From: Hellea sp.
GTDB taxonomy: Bacteria; Pseudomonadota; Alphaproteobacteria; Caulobacterales; Maricaulaceae
Length of the DNA stretch: 64,000 nucleotides
Assembly (NCBI GenBank): GCA_020627655.1
Contig: JAHDGM010000001.1
Span: forward strand, 54,016 to 118,015
Direction of reading: 5' to 3'
Positions 52,079 to 61,011 of the stretch are shown here, piece by piece. A model generated the notes under the pieces. That model ran no database searches. It had not been told where the DNA came from and worked only from the letters and a program-made list of their open reading frames with translations. Position numbers and translations under genes: made by a program. Every line of letters starts with the position of its first letter. Positions within the stretch are counted from its first letter, which is position 1.

Positions 52079-52681
52079 ATGTCAAAAAAACAACCCGACT
52101 GGACATATGAATCGAGAATAACAGGCCCCGTTTGCGGCGTCGACGAGGCTGGGCGTGGCCCATTGGCTGGTCCTGTCGTTGCTGCGGCCGTCATTCTTGA
52201 TCCGGACAATATGCCGGCAGGTCTTAATGACAGTAAGGTTTTATCGCAAGACATGCGTGAATACCTAATGAATGACATTTTTGTAACCTCCATTGTCGGC
52301 GTCGGTATTGCCGAGCCTGAAGAAATTGACAGGGCTAATATTTTGGGCGCAACCATGATTGCCATGACCCGCGCCGTTGAAGCTTTGCCTTTTATTCCGG
52401 CCGCAGCTTTGATTGACGGAAACAAAGCGCCGCCATTGGCGTGCCCGACGCAGACCTTGATCAAGGGGGATGCAAGATGTCTGTCCATCGCGGCGGCGTC
52501 TATTGTGGCGAAAGTTACGCGGGATCGATTAATGGCCGAGGCGGATCAGCGCTATCCTGGATATGATTTTGCCCAGCACAAGGGATATGGAACTGAAACC
52601 CACCGAGCAAAAATTCAGGAGCTGGGCCCATGCCCTATCCATCGCCGGAGCTTTAACCCGGTCAAGATGATGATCAGCTGA
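52079..52681 (+). CDS. rnhB: Ribonuclease HII
   Basis: A 200-residue RNase HII that cuts RNA in RNA-DNA hybrids and at single ribonucleotides in DNA. CGVDEAGRGPLAGPVVAAAV holds the Asp-Glu pair. The later acidic residues are in ALIDGNKAPPL and DRLMAEADQRYPGYDFAQHKGYG. Length and motifs are standard. It is convergent with the thioesterase gene. Confidence 0.97.
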   Translation: MSKKQPDWTYESRITGPVCGVDEAGRGPLAGPVVAAAVILDPDNMPAGLNDSKVLSQDMREYLMNDIFVTSIVGVGIAEPEEIDRANILGATMIAMTRAVEALPFIPAAALIDGNKAPPLACPTQTLIKGDARCLSIAAASIVAKVTRDRLMAEADQRYPGYDFAQHKGYGTETHRAKIQELGPCPIHRRSFNPVKMMIS

Positions 52682-52690
52682 GCCAGATAA

Positions 52691-53125
52691 TTAGACGGAA
52701 AGTTTGTCCAGCTTTGCTCGCATGACATCTGATAATCTCACAGGCCGCCGCGTTGTCTCATCCACATAGACATGGACGAAATGACCTTTAGCCGAGGCTT
52801 CATTCTCGTCGTTTTTAAACAAGCCAATTTCATAAGTGACCGAGCTGCTGCCGATTTTACTGACGCGCAGCCCGCCATGAATAACGTCCGGATAGGTTAT
52901 GGGGGCGAAGAAATTACAACGTGTCTCGACAACTAATCCAATCGTCTCGCTTTTACCAATTTCGAGCAAGCTCTGATTGATGAGCCATTCATTGACCAAT
53001 GTATCAAAGAAAAAATAATAGACGGAATTATTTACATGTCCGTAAACATCATTATCGGCCCAGCGTGTGGGCATAGCTTGAAAATGTTTATAATCGGCAC
53101 GTCTATCGGGAACCGGGCGGGTCAT
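52691..53125 (-). CDS. Acyl-CoA thioesterase (4HBT hot-dog fold)
   Basis: A 144-residue hot-dog thioesterase. MPTRWADNDVYGHVNNSVYY is the family's active-site motif (Asp in ADNDVYGH), and RCNFFAPITYPD and FVHVYVDETTRRPV follow. It hydrolyses acyl-CoA esters. It is the last gene of the long minus-strand operon, overlapping the iron alcohol dehydrogenase by four bases, so it probably releases CoA from an intermediate of that pathway. Confidence 0.9.
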   Translation of the reverse strand: MTRPVPDRRADYKHFQAMPTRWADNDVYGHVNNSVYYFFFDTLVNEWLINQSLLEIGKSETIGLVVETRCNFFAPITYPDVIHGGLRVSKIGSSSVTYEIGLFKNDENEASAKGHFVHVYVDETTRRPVRLSDVMRAKLDKLSV

Positions 53126-54252
53126 AAAATTGTTTCATAGATTTTGATGGTGGCGTCCAGTGTCATTTCCCGGGCATTATTCATCAAGAGCCTTGTCTTG
53201 GTCATAGCGTCATCGGCCATCATGGGAATAGCATCACCGGGGATATTCACTTCGGTCAGGGTTTGGGGCACTTTGGTCGCTTCTTTTATGCGCAGCATTT
53301 CATCGATCAAATCAGTCCCTGTTTGTCCAACACCTAAATCACTCGCTATCTCGCCATACCAATGATCCGCTTTGGGCTGATTATATTTCATCACGTCAGT
53401 CAAGACGAGCGCATTGGATAGTCCGTGCGGGACATGAAAAAACCCGCCCAATGGATAGGCCAGAGCATGTACGGCGGCGCAGGGCGCATTGGAAAATGCC
53501 TGACCTGCGAGCATAGCGCCGATAAGCATATCATTACGGGCATCCACATCATTGCCATCATCACAGGCTCGCACGATGGCGCCGCGTAATTTTCTAAGGG
53601 CCGATAAGGCGAGCGCATCCGAGAGCGGATTTTTTTGAATGATAGAGGTATAGGCTTCAATGGCATGGACCATAGCGTCAATGCCTGTTGCAGCTGTGAT
53701 CGATTTGGGCAGGCCCAATGTCAGATTTGCGTCGAGTAAGACACGGTCGGCATATAGGCTGTCTGCAACGACGCCTTTTTTAGCGGTTTTGCCTGTAGTA
53801 ATGATGGCGACATTGGTGACTTCGCTGCCTGTGCCTGATGTAGTCGGTATCAGCAAAAGCGGCAGGGTAGGTCCTTTGGCCAGGCCAACGCCATACAGAG
53901 TTTCAAGCGGCTGGTCACAACCCGCCAGATGGGCGATGACTTTGGCCGTATCCATGGGGCTGCCGCCGCCAAACCCAATGACAAGCCCCGCGTCAAACTC
54001 TTTGACACTGTCTGCGCCTTTTAAAACAATCTCCTCGGGCGGGTCTGCCACAACCTCATCAAAGATCATCACGTCATAACCCGCGTCTTTGAGTGAAGCC
54101 ACGCCAGCATCTATAAGGCCGAGCCCGCGAACGCCTTTATCCGTGACAACAGCGATACGTTCATTAGCGCAAAGACCCTGGACATAATGATCTAGCCTGG
54201 CTGCTCCGCCGGGTTCGATACGAATGTCGGATACTGTTTGGAATGAGTGCAT
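53122..54252 (-). CDS. Iron-containing alcohol dehydrogenase
   Basis: A 376-residue group III alcohol dehydrogenase. GFGGGSPMDTAKV is the NAD(P) loop, TTSGTGSEVTNVAII the substrate region, and DAMVHAIEAYTS and AVHALAYPLGGFFHVPHGLSNAL carry the metal-binding Asp and His residues. It interconverts an alcohol and an aldehyde. Within the acyl-CoA operon it could act on an alcohol precursor. It overlaps the thioesterase and lies two bases from the hypothetical gene upstream. Confidence 0.92.
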   Translation of the reverse strand: MHSFQTVSDIRIEPGGAARLDHYVQGLCANERIAVVTDKGVRGLGLIDAGVASLKDAGYDVMIFDEVVADPPEEIVLKGADSVKEFDAGLVIGFGGGSPMDTAKVIAHLAGCDQPLETLYGVGLAKGPTLPLLLIPTTSGTGSEVTNVAIITTGKTAKKGVVADSLYADRVLLDANLTLGLPKSITAATGIDAMVHAIEAYTSIIQKNPLSDALALSALRKLRGAIVRACDDGNDVDARNDMLIGAMLAGQAFSNAPCAAVHALAYPLGGFFHVPHGLSNALVLTDVMKYNQPKADHWYGEIASDLGVGQTGTDLIDEMLRIKEATKVPQTLTEVNIPGDAIPMMADDAMTKTRLLMNNAREMTLDATIKIYETIL

Positions 54253-54254
54253 TT

Positions 54255-54749
54255 TTACGTCCTATCCAATTTATTATCTTTATTTATCGGACCGCCCATA
54301 CAGGGGTAATAGATTCTTGGATCAATTCCATTCGACGATTTAAAAATTTCATCTTCGAGCGGTGAAAGTTCTGCTATCTCAGAAATGATTTTTGGGAAAT
54401 CAACTACGGGTTTTGGTTTAACTGGAGAGGCCACCAATACATACTTTCCCAATTTATTCTTGTTGCTTCTGTGTACATCATCCCAATCAAAAACGAAAAC
54501 GCCTCTTTTGGCTATCTCAGAGAAACTAGTAGGATCAGGAGCATTACTAAATAATTCAAAAGAACAATGTGACGCTTCTTCCAATAGCAATTCTTCTGAT
54601 TGGATAACAGGCATTGAAGTGCATTGCACTATACTGAGCGGAATAGGCCCTTCTCCCGCAGTGATAAATAGTGCGAGAAAACCGTCTTTGTCACGGCTCA
54701 ACCAACCAACATCGACTCCAAACCAATTGTTGTAAGAGGTTATATTCAT
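54255..54749 (-). CDS. Hypothetical protein inside the acyl-CoA operon
   Basis: A 164-residue soluble protein, clearly richer in A and T than its neighbours. WFGVDVGWLSRDKDGFLALFITAGEGPIP at the N-terminus recalls small cytoplasmic proteins found near toxin-immunity loci, but I cannot name a family. It overlaps the quinone oxidoreductase gene by four bases and is two bases from the alcohol dehydrogenase, so it is part of the operon. It looks like an inserted gene rather than a pathway enzyme. Confidence 0.65.
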   Translation of the reverse strand: MNITSYNNWFGVDVGWLSRDKDGFLALFITAGEGPIPLSIVQCTSMPVIQSEELLLEEASHCSFELFSNAPDPTSFSEIAKRGVFVFDWDDVHRSNKNKLGKYVLVASPVKPKPVVDFPKIISEIAELSPLEDEIFKSSNGIDPRIYYPCMGGPINKDNKLDRT

Positions 54750-55720
54750 CCCATCGTTAAAACGACTTTGCCCATAACCCGGCGCTCCTCGAGGGCGCGC
54801 ATGGCATCGGCGAAATCTTCTAGTTTATGCGTACCGCTGACCCTCGGCTTGATCTTGCCCTGTTCATACATCTGCATAAGTTCCATCATATTTTCCATAT
54901 GGGCTTTGGGGTTGCGCGGAATCCAGGCGCCCCAGTGAATACCGCGCACATCCAGTTCCTTAAGCAGCATCCAGTTAAAGGCGACCTTTGGAATTTCCCC
55001 GCCTGCAAACCCGATGACCAGATGACGCCCGCCCCATTTCAGGGATCTGAGTGCAGGTTCTGTAAATTTATCACCCACAGGGTCATAACAAATATCCGCG
55101 CCTTTTCCGGTGATTTCACGAACGCGCGCCTTGAGGTCTTCGCTCGTATAATTAATACCGTGATCGGCGCCGTATTCTTTGCAGACCTCCAGCTTCTCCT
55201 GCGTACTGGCGGCGGCAATAATATTTAATCCCATCAGTTTACCCAGCTCAACGGCGGTTAGGCCGACGCCGCCTGCTGCGCCTAGGACGAGCATGGTTTC
55301 GCACGGTTTAATGTCTGAACGATCTTTAAGCGCGTGATAGCTGGTCGCGTAAACCATGACAAACCCGGCGGCTTCTTCGAAGGACATTTTATCAGAAATA
55401 GGCACGCAGATTTCAGCAGGAACAACAGCTTCTTCGGCAAAACATCCCACGCCGGGAAGGGCTGCAATTCGTTGCCCGGTTTTTAAATGAGATACGCCTT
55501 CACCAAGCTCGGTGATGATGCCTGCACACTCCGCCCCTGCGATAAACGGGAAGGGCGGCTTCACCTGATACTGACCCTGTACCATCAAGATATCCGGGAA
55601 GTTCACGCCTGCGGCTTTAATGGCAATGCGCACATGACCTTTGCGAATTATCGGCGCGTCAGTCTCAACAATTTTGTGCTGATGATAAGGCGCGAATTCC
55701 GTACAGAGGAGAGCTTTCAT
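54746..55720 (-). CDS. NADPH:quinone oxidoreductase-like MDR protein
   Basis: A protein of about 324 residues of the medium-chain dehydrogenase/reductase family, without the zinc-binding Cys set. AAGVNFPDILMVQGQYQVKPP and PFIAGAECAGIITELGEGV start the GroES-like domain; MLVLGAAGGVGLTAVELGK is the NADP loop. It would reduce a quinone or enoyl substrate. The ATG at 55720 is better spaced from AGGA than the one at 55726. It overlaps the hypothetical gene downstream by four bases and belongs to the long operon. Confidence 0.92.
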   Translation of the reverse strand: MKALLCTEFAPYHQHKIVETDAPIIRKGHVRIAIKAAGVNFPDILMVQGQYQVKPPFPFIAGAECAGIITELGEGVSHLKTGQRIAALPGVGCFAEEAVVPAEICVPISDKMSFEEAAGFVMVYATSYHALKDRSDIKPCETMLVLGAAGGVGLTAVELGKLMGLNIIAAASTQEKLEVCKEYGADHGINYTSEDLKARVREITGKGADICYDPVGDKFTEPALRSLKWGGRHLVIGFAGGEIPKVAFNWMLLKELDVRGIHWGAWIPRNPKAHMENMMELMQMYEQGKIKPRVSGTHKLEDFADAMRALEERRVMGKVVLTMG

Positions 55721-55812
55721 ATCCATTCCTATTATTGTTTGAAAATAGTCTAGCGAGTAGGGAACGCCCTGTCAGTAGATTTATATGCAAACAATTGAAT
55801 ATGGTTGGTGTC

Positions 55813-56610
55813 TTAAGCCTTCCGTCTCGTTCCCTTAGCGGGTGGTGTTTCCTTGCCGCCAGCAAAAGCCTGAGCGATTTTCATCCATTCATTGGCGGCC
55901 TTGCCTGTCAGTTTCAGGGATGTGTCACCGATATTCCGGCACTGGGTGACGACCTGCGCGAACTCTGTGGCTGACCCTTCGACCTTATTATCATCTTGCG
56001 GGTCATTCCATTCCCAGATTGTGCCCGAAGGCGCGGTGAGGCGCACATAAGGTTTGGGCCGGATCGGTTCGCGGCCATTGACTTTAAAGGACCAGCTATA
56101 AGTGGTGACGCCGATATGCGCGACGTTTTTAAGGCGGTCTCCATTTACTCTATCCTCGCCCAGCACATCGAAAATGGCTTGTGCGTGGGCCCAATGCTCC
56201 ATTTGCCGGGCGATGATACAGGATTTGACGGACATGTCCGGCCCGGCCCATTTAACTCGATGCTCGGCTTCTGCAGTGTGAAAGCGCTTGGCCATATCCG
56301 GGTAATAGGCTTTCCAGTCATTATAGATTTCGCGGCTGGTCTTATCACCAAAATATTTATCCTGCAGGGCTTGATGTGACCCGCCTTCCATAAGGCCTGT
56401 CATAGCCATGGTGATAAATTCACCAAACTTTTCCGGCTCGTTGAGGGTTTGATCGGCGGCAATATTCCAGAGGTGTAAATGCCCGATAATGTCGTGGACA
56501 GTCCAGCTTTTAAATAAAGTCTCTTTGGCGAAAACATCATCAGAACGCCCATCCAGCAGCGCAGCAATTGAATCGCATTCTTCTTTGAAATCCAGAGCTT
56601 CGGGTGTCAT
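55813..56610 (-). CDS. TIGR03084-family metal-binding protein (DinB-like)
   Basis: A 265-residue protein with a DinB/maleylpyruvate-isomerase-type helical bundle. The metal-binding His residues are in DIIGHLHLWN and MEHWAHAQAIFD. The TIGR03084 C-terminal domain (GVTTYSWSFKVNGREP, SGTIWEWNDP) follows. It may help a metal- or thiol-dependent step. From memory, this family often travels with acyl-CoA carboxylase clusters in alphaproteobacteria. It overlaps the carboxylase alpha gene by four bases. The function is unknown. Confidence 0.85.
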   Translation of the reverse strand: MTPEALDFKEECDSIAALLDGRSDDVFAKETLFKSWTVHDIIGHLHLWNIAADQTLNEPEKFGEFITMAMTGLMEGGSHQALQDKYFGDKTSREIYNDWKAYYPDMAKRFHTAEAEHRVKWAGPDMSVKSCIIARQMEHWAHAQAIFDVLGEDRVNGDRLKNVAHIGVTTYSWSFKVNGREPIRPKPYVRLTAPSGTIWEWNDPQDDNKVEGSATEFAQVVTQCRNIGDTSLKLTGKAANEWMKIAQAFAGGKETPPAKGTRRKA

Positions 56611-58583
56611 TTGCTTTCCTCTATTTCAAACATAGTGGCGTCTGCGGCGATTTGATTACCTTTAATGGCAAAAGCATTTGTGATGGTGCCGTCAATATCA
56701 GCGAGGATTTCATGCTGCATTTTCATGGCTTCTAATATGGCGAGACGCTGCCCGGTTTTGACGGTATCTCCGGCTTTAACAAAAACGTCAATCACGGCGC
56801 CGTGCATGGGTGCGGTGATTATACCTGCCCCGCCTTGATCCGCGGCGCTGCTATAGATTTCATTGGCATTGGTGAGATCATGATTTTGCGCGCCTGATGA
56901 CAGGCTGATGTGAGCGCCGTGTGCCAAGTAATGCACATTATAACGCGCGTCATTCACGGATAAAATTGCTGTGTGGTCTTCGCGCTTTAACACTGACACG
57001 GAAATGTTTTCTTCGCCTATTGCGACCTGGTAATCTGTTCCGTTCACAGGTGTCACGGTCACGGATAGATCATTATATTGATAGGGCGTAGCGATTGTGC
57101 TGGCACTGGACCAACCGAGCAGGTTGCAGGGAACATCCAGCGTGTTTTGCAGGCTTGCATCCCGCGCCGTTTCATATTGCAAGACGGCCGCCATGGCTGC
57201 AGTCTCATGACCCAGCGGCGCATCAATCAGAGATGCTTCGTCAAAGTTTTCAGCTATGAAAGCTGTCGTTGCTTCGCCTGTGACAAAATCATCTTTTTCC
57301 AAAGCCTGAATTAAAAAGGCGCGATTGGTTTTAACGCCGAAAATAGCCGTGTCCTTGAGGGCTTGAATCAACTTGCTACGGGCTTCATCGCGGGTGCTGC
57401 CATAGGCCATGATCTTGGCAATCATTGGATCATAGAAAGGCGAAATTTCACTGCCCGTCTCAATGCCGCTATCAACGCGAACGCCGTCACCTGTAGGCAC
57501 AAGAAATAAATCCGCCCGGCCCGTGGCAGGCAGAAAATCATTAGCCGGATCTTCGGCATATAGGCGCGCTTCGATGGCGTGTCCTGATAGGCTGACATCC
57601 TTTTGCGTAATAGCTAAGTCTTCGCCCTGCGCGACCCGGATTTGCATTTCTACCAAATCAAGTCCGGTGACAAGCTCCGTGACAGGGTGTTCGACCTGCA
57701 GCCTTGTATTCATTTCCAGAAAATAAAACGCGCCGTCGCTATCCAGCATGAATTCAACTGTGCCTGCCCCCACATAACCAATGTCTTTGGCGGCTTTAAC
57801 GGCGGCTGCGCCCATAGCCACCCGAAGCTGCGGCGTCATGACCGGGCAAGGGGCTTCTTCAAGCACTTTTTGATGGCGACGCTGTACCGAGCAGTCCCGC
57901 TCCCCCAGATGAATTGTATTGCCCGCCTGATCTGCAAAGACCTGTATCTCTACGTGGCGGGGTTTTTGAACCGCTTTTTCAATGATAAGAACATCAGACC
58001 CAAATGCGCCCAGAGCTTCTGAGCGCGCATCTGTAATAGCATCAGGTAAAGCCTTGGCCTCATTGACAAAGCGCATGCCGCGCCCGCCGCCGCCAGCAGC
58101 GGCTTTGACCATGATGGGAAAGCCGATTTTTGCGGCCTCCGTGATCAGTGTTTTATCGTCTTGTTTTTCGCCCTGATATCCGGGCACGCAGGGCACGCCT
58201 GCTTTGATCATGCGCCGTTTGGATTTTGCTTTGTCGCCCATAATATCAATGGCCTCAATATTTGGGCCGATAAAAGTTATTCCGGCCTGATCACAGGCTT
58301 TCGCAAAGTCAGCATTTTCAGACAAAAATCCATATCCGGGATGAATGGCGTCCGCGCCAGATGTTTTGGCGGCGTCGATAATAGTATCAATAACAAGATA
58401 GCTTTCATTCACGGGCGCGGGGCCAATATGGACGGCTTCATCGGCCATTTTAACGTGAACAGCTTTAGCATCTGCATCTGAATAAACGGCGATCGTGCGA
58501 ATGCCCATTTTTTTGGCAGTGCGTATAACACGGCAGGCAATTTCCCCGCGATTGGCAATTAAAATTGAACGGATATTAGACAT
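56607..58583 (-). CDS. Acyl-CoA carboxylase alpha subunit (biotin carboxylase plus BCCP)
   Basis: A 658-residue biotin-dependent subunit from ATG 58583 (MSNIRSI). The biotin carboxylase domain has the ATP-grasp loop KAAAGGGGRGMRFV, HIQLGERDCSVQRRHQK-type residues (HLGERDCSVQRRHQK) and MNTRLQVEHPVTE. A linker domain follows, then a C-terminal biotinyl domain with the attachment Lys in LEAMKMQHEI. It carboxylates biotin and delivers it to the beta subunit at 59389. The start overlaps the enoyl-CoA hydratase stop by eight bases. The substrate may be a branched or geranyl-type acyl-CoA; this is inferred from the cluster. Confidence 0.93.
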   Translation of the reverse strand: MSNIRSILIANRGEIACRVIRTAKKMGIRTIAVYSDADAKAVHVKMADEAVHIGPAPVNESYLVIDTIIDAAKTSGADAIHPGYGFLSENADFAKACDQAGITFIGPNIEAIDIMGDKAKSKRRMIKAGVPCVPGYQGEKQDDKTLITEAAKIGFPIMVKAAAGGGGRGMRFVNEAKALPDAITDARSEALGAFGSDVLIIEKAVQKPRHVEIQVFADQAGNTIHLGERDCSVQRRHQKVLEEAPCPVMTPQLRVAMGAAAVKAAKDIGYVGAGTVEFMLDSDGAFYFLEMNTRLQVEHPVTELVTGLDLVEMQIRVAQGEDLAITQKDVSLSGHAIEARLYAEDPANDFLPATGRADLFLVPTGDGVRVDSGIETGSEISPFYDPMIAKIMAYGSTRDEARSKLIQALKDTAIFGVKTNRAFLIQALEKDDFVTGEATTAFIAENFDEASLIDAPLGHETAAMAAVLQYETARDASLQNTLDVPCNLLGWSSASTIATPYQYNDLSVTVTPVNGTDYQVAIGEENISVSVLKREDHTAILSVNDARYNVHYLAHGAHISLSSGAQNHDLTNANEIYSSAADQGGAGIITAPMHGAVIDVFVKAGDTVKTGQRLAILEAMKMQHEILADIDGTITNAFAIKGNQIAADATMFEIEESK

Positions 58584-59376
58584 CTTCAGCCCAGCTTGGT
58601 TTACGTTTTCCGACAAAGCTCGCAATGCCTTCGCGGCCTTCATCAGAGGTTATAGCGTCAGCAAATTTTTCGGCGGCGAAATCTTTCTGCCCTTCGCGGT
58701 CCAAATGGGCCGTTGCCATTAATATTTCTTTTGTCAGGCCGATTGCCCCCGGCGCGCATTGATAAATACCTTTTTTCAAGTTTTTGAGGATGGCTTCATA
58801 ATCGGCCTCATTTTCAACCACATAGTCTGACAGGTTATAATCGGGTGTATCTTCTCCAAGAAAACGCGCGCCTGTCAGCATGATGCGGCGGGCGATAGGC
58901 AGTCCTGTCCTTGCGACTACAATTGGGGCGATTTGGGCAGGGGCTATACCGATCATGGTTTCGGTCAGAGAAAATTTGGCGTTCTTTTCGACAATAATAA
59001 TATCCGCGCAGCACATAAGACCAAGCCCGCCCGCTATGGCCGCGCCTTGCACATAGACGACGACAACCTGCGGAAGGCCCATGACCAGATCAAATAAATC
59101 CCCGGCCTCGCGGTTCATTTTCTTAAAACCCGCTTTGGGATCATCACCGGACTGATCGGCGAAGAAGCCTTTAAGGTCTCCCCCTGCGCAAAACACGCCG
59201 CCTTTCCCGCGCAGGGTCACGCCGCGAATGGTTTTGTCGTCTTTAATGGCCTTCAGTGCCGACATAAATTCTGTGGTCAATTGCCTGGATAGAGCGTTAC
59301 GATTCTCAGGCGAATTAAACCAGATTGTCATCCAGCCGCCGTCTCGCTCGCATATAATTTTTTCGTAATTATCCAT
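58576..59376 (-). CDS. Enoyl-CoA hydratase/isomerase
   Basis: A 266-residue crotonase. WFNSPENRNALSRQL, KGGVFCAGGDLKGFF (oxyanion hole) and AIAGGLGLMCCADIII are present. The second acidic residue region is TETMIGIAPAQIAP, so the catalytic pair differs from textbook hydratases, as in AtuE or methylglutaconyl-type members. It would hydrate the product of the carboxylase. It lies 12 bases after the beta subunit gene. Confidence 0.9.
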   Translation of the reverse strand: MDNYEKIICERDGGWMTIWFNSPENRNALSRQLTTEFMSALKAIKDDKTIRGVTLRGKGGVFCAGGDLKGFFADQSGDDPKAGFKKMNREAGDLFDLVMGLPQVVVVYVQGAAIAGGLGLMCCADIIIVEKNAKFSLTETMIGIAPAQIAPIVVARTGLPIARRIMLTGARFLGEDTPDYNLSDYVVENEADYEAILKNLKKGIYQCAPGAIGLTKEILMATAHLDREGQKDFAAEKFADAITSDEGREGIASFVGKRKPSWAEDV

Positions 59377-59388
59377 TACAGTCTCACC

Positions 59389-61011
59389 TTACATTCTGGC
59401 TATGCCGAAGGAATTTTCTTTAACCGTCCGGTTGCGGCCTTCCCAGACTGTTGCCAGCAAAAACCCAAGGACCTTGCGGCTGTCCCGAGGGTCAATCATG
59501 CCGTCATCCAGACAGTGCCCGGATGTATAAAATGCGCCGGACTGGCTATCAAAAATATGGGTGAGCATAGCTTTTTGCTGGGCGGCGACTTGCGGATCAA
59601 TTTCGACGCCTGCCCGGGCGGCCTGCGCCTCTGCGACTATACCCATAACGGTAGCGGCCTGTTCTCCGCCCATAACGCCCGTGGCGGCGTTCGGCCAGGT
59701 GACGCAGAAATCAGGGTCATAGCCCCGGCCGCACATGCCGTAATTTCCGGCCCCGAAACTTGCGCCGATCATCATAGTTATGCGCGGCACAGATGTATTG
59801 GTGACGGCCTGGATCATTTTGGAACCATGCTTGATCATGCCAGCCTGTTCATAGGCTTTGCCGACCATATATCCGGTGGTGTTTTGCAGAAATATGAGAG
59901 GCGTGTCAGCTTGATCCATAAGCTGAATAAATTGCGCGGCTTTGGTCGCCCCGTCCGGATCAATGGGGCCGTTATTGCCTATGATCCCGCATTTATAACC
60001 GTGAATACTGGCCTGCAGGCAGACGGTTGAAACGCCGTAACCCGGTTTGCAGTCTGAAAAATCTGAACCATCAACGATACGGGCAACAACCTCCCGAACA
60101 TCATAAGGTTTTTTATAGCTCGTTGGGACAACGCCCGCCAGTTCGTCAATGTCGTAAACAGGTTCTGCCCAAACTGGCTTGGAAGGTTTCGGGCAATGTT
60201 CATTCCAGCCGAGACGGTCAATGACCTCACGCATCATTAAAACGGCCTCGCCGTCATTTTCCGCCAGATATTCAACAAGGCCAGAAACAGTGGCGTGCAT
60301 TTCGGCCCCGCCAAGTTCCTCATCTGTGGCGATTTCGCCGGTTGCTGCTTTTAACAAAGGCGGCCCGGCCAGATAGGCTTTACCGCCGCCTTTAACACCA
60401 ATAACATAATCAGACAGGCCGGGCATGTAAGCGCCGCCCGCCGTTGATGAGCCGTGCAAAATAGAAAGAACCGGGATGCCTGCTTTGGAGAGGCGGGCCA
60501 AATTGCCAAATAGTCGGCCGCCTTCTAAAAATCCGCCAACTGTATAATTCATCAGATCGCCGCCCGCGCTTTCCACCAAATGCACAAAGGGAAGTTTCTG
60601 CTCGAGGGAAATAGCCTGTGCCCGCATCAACCGGTATCCACCCGCAGTTGTTAGGGCGCCCGCTTTGATGCCGCTATCATCTGTAACGATAACTGTGCGG
60701 ACACCTTTGATAAATCCAATGCCGGCCATAATTGTACTGCCGGGAATGGATCGTTCTTCTTTTTTGGTATCCTGCATGTAACCGGCCAGATTTCCGATTT
60801 CGAAATAGGGCATGCCGGGGTCCAGCAATCGGGCCAGACGTTCGCGCGGCAGGAGCTGTCCGCGCTTGTCAAATTTGGCTTTTTTCCTTGCTGAAAGCGC
60901 CGGGGCTCTGCCATTGAGTTCATTCAACTTTTCAATGAGTGTCAGCATGCTTTCGCGGTTTTCCGCATAACTGTCTGAGGCCGTATTTATCTTGGACTTG
61001 AAGACGGGCAT
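59389..61011 (-). CDS. Acyl-CoA carboxylase beta (carboxyltransferase) subunit
   Basis: A 540-residue carboxyltransferase with two crotonase-like domains. LLDPGMPYFEIGNLAG, SAGGDLMNYTVGGFLEGG and GSSTAGGAYMPGLSDYVI form the N domain; FLQNTTGYMVGKAYEQAGM and GASFGAGNYGMCGRGYDP form the C domain, as in methylcrotonyl- and geranyl-CoA carboxylases. It moves carboxyl from biotin to the acyl-CoA. Its ATG shares one base with the stop of the AtuA-like gene (TAATG). Confidence 0.93.
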   Translation of the reverse strand: MPVFKSKINTASDSYAENRESMLTLIEKLNELNGRAPALSARKKAKFDKRGQLLPRERLARLLDPGMPYFEIGNLAGYMQDTKKEERSIPGSTIMAGIGFIKGVRTVIVTDDSGIKAGALTTAGGYRLMRAQAISLEQKLPFVHLVESAGGDLMNYTVGGFLEGGRLFGNLARLSKAGIPVLSILHGSSTAGGAYMPGLSDYVIGVKGGGKAYLAGPPLLKAATGEIATDEELGGAEMHATVSGLVEYLAENDGEAVLMMREVIDRLGWNEHCPKPSKPVWAEPVYDIDELAGVVPTSYKKPYDVREVVARIVDGSDFSDCKPGYGVSTVCLQASIHGYKCGIIGNNGPIDPDGATKAAQFIQLMDQADTPLIFLQNTTGYMVGKAYEQAGMIKHGSKMIQAVTNTSVPRITMMIGASFGAGNYGMCGRGYDPDFCVTWPNAATGVMGGEQAATVMGIVAEAQAARAGVEIDPQVAAQQKAMLTHIFDSQSGAFYTSGHCLDDGMIDPRDSRKVLGFLLATVWEGRNRTVKENSFGIARM

